6,253 nt of DNA from Actinomycetota bacterium (GTDB lineage Bacteria; Actinomycetota; Actinomycetes; Actinomycetales; Microbacteriaceae), in the NCBI GenBank assembly GCA_009703545.1, contig WLFX01000061.1, positions 1 to 6,253 on the forward strand. The letters are read 5' to 3'. Positions within the stretch are counted from its first letter, which is position 1, and each line of letters starts with the position of its first letter. The translations under genes and the position numbers were made by a program. This document shows positions 5,878 to 6,253 of this stretch, piece by piece. The notes under the pieces are model-generated. The model saw nothing but the letters and a program-made list of their open reading frames with translations, was not told the origin of the DNA and ran no database searches.

Positions 5878-6253
5878 GCCACCAGAATTCCATCAGTTCG
5901 AACTTCGGGCTTGCCGATGCACTGTCGTCAACGCCGGAGGAGCGCGAACTTGTCAAACGACTCAACACCGGTGTTGATCGGATGGAAGCATCACTTGAGT
6001 CAAACCTGCACTTTGGTGATGCACACACCGACACCATCGCGCGTTACTTGTTTGAAGCGGGCGGGAAACGGGTTCGGCCGTTATTGGCTCTCATCACCGC
6101 CGAATACGGTGACCCAACACGTGACGACATCATCATGGGTGCCCAGGTTGTCGAACTGATTCATCTAGCCACCCTCTATCACGACGACGTGATGGATGAT
6201 GCGGATCTTCGCCGCGGAGTTCCGACAACTCATACGGTGTGGTCAAACTCGGT
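5874..6253 (+). CDS. Polyprenyl diphosphate synthase (5' part, runs off the window)
   Basis: This trans-prenyltransferase builds the long isoprenoid tail of menaquinone by head-to-tail addition of isopentenyl diphosphate. The window holds the first 126 codons of an expected 330-360. Visible are GGKRVRP (63-69, substrate-phosphate binding) and the first aspartate-rich motif DDVMD (104-108) in LIHLATLYHDDVMDDADLRRG (two parts around 95-115). The residue five places before the motif is Ala99. Known short-chain synthases often carry a bulky aromatic there, so a long-chain product (about C35-C50) is likely. The second DDxxD motif lies beyond the edge. The ATG overlaps the menG stop (ATGA), so the two are probably translationally coupled. 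The pairing with MenG points to the menaquinone side chain rather than carotenoids. The exact chain length cannot be read from this part. Confidence 0.93.
   Translation, partial: MSHQNSISSNFGLADALSSTPEERELVKRLNTGVDRMEASLESNLHFGDAHTDTIARYLFEAGGKRVRPLLALITAEYGDPTRDDIIMGAQVVELIHLATLYHDDVMDDADLRRGVPTTHTVWSNS

Noticed and set aside
1..6253. CRISPR array, tRNA, rRNA, insertion sequence, toxin-antitoxin or phage genes
   Set aside because: No regularly spaced repeats, no tRNA-like or rRNA-like sequence, no transposase; nearly all bases are taken up by metabolic genes.

Overview
The window looks like a compact, moderately GC-rich actinobacterial chromosome, most likely Microbacteriaceae or a close relative. 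This rests on three things. The order DUF4229-like protein, PLDc_N membrane protein, menD, isochorismate synthase, MenG/UbiE, polyprenyl diphosphate synthase is one I associate with that group. The protein sequences are of actinobacterial type. Several genes start right at or within a few bases of a TANNNT -10 box, as in leaderless actinobacterial transcripts. Almost every base is coding, and no gene-free gap exceeds about 50 bases.

Left part (1-1614): a two-gene catabolic-looking unit on the + strand. It holds an SDR-family NAD(P)-dependent dehydrogenase (47-835) and, 5 bases downstream, a FadR-type GntR-family regulator with a complete metal-binding FCD domain (841-1614). The SDR has a good ribosome binding site but no obvious promoter, so the unit is probably the tail of a longer operon entering from the left.

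Middle (1611-2256): two small, divergently transcribed membrane proteins. One is DUF4229-like (minus strand), the other a PLDc_N protein (plus strand). They share a 43-base intergenic region with a -10-like hexamer exactly 6 bases before each start codon.

Right part (2253-6253): menaquinone (vitamin K2) biosynthesis. menD (+) overlaps the PLDc_N gene by 4 bases (GTGA) and converges on menF (-), with overlapping stop codons. menF diverges from menG (+) across a 38-base two-promoter region. menG overlaps by 4 bases (ATGA) a polyprenyl diphosphate synthase gene that runs off the right edge. MenF makes isochorismate from chorismate, MenD converts it to SEPHCHC, the polyprenyl synthase makes the isoprenoid tail, and MenG does the final C-methylation. 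MenH, MenC, MenE, MenB and MenA must be encoded elsewhere.

I found no RNA genes, CRISPR arrays, insertion sequences, prophage or defence genes. The points most worth a second look are the repeated TANNNT-N6-start arrangement, the dyad between the menF and menG promoters, the two uncharacterised small membrane proteins fused transcriptionally to menD, and the convergent gene pairs with overlapping stop codons.
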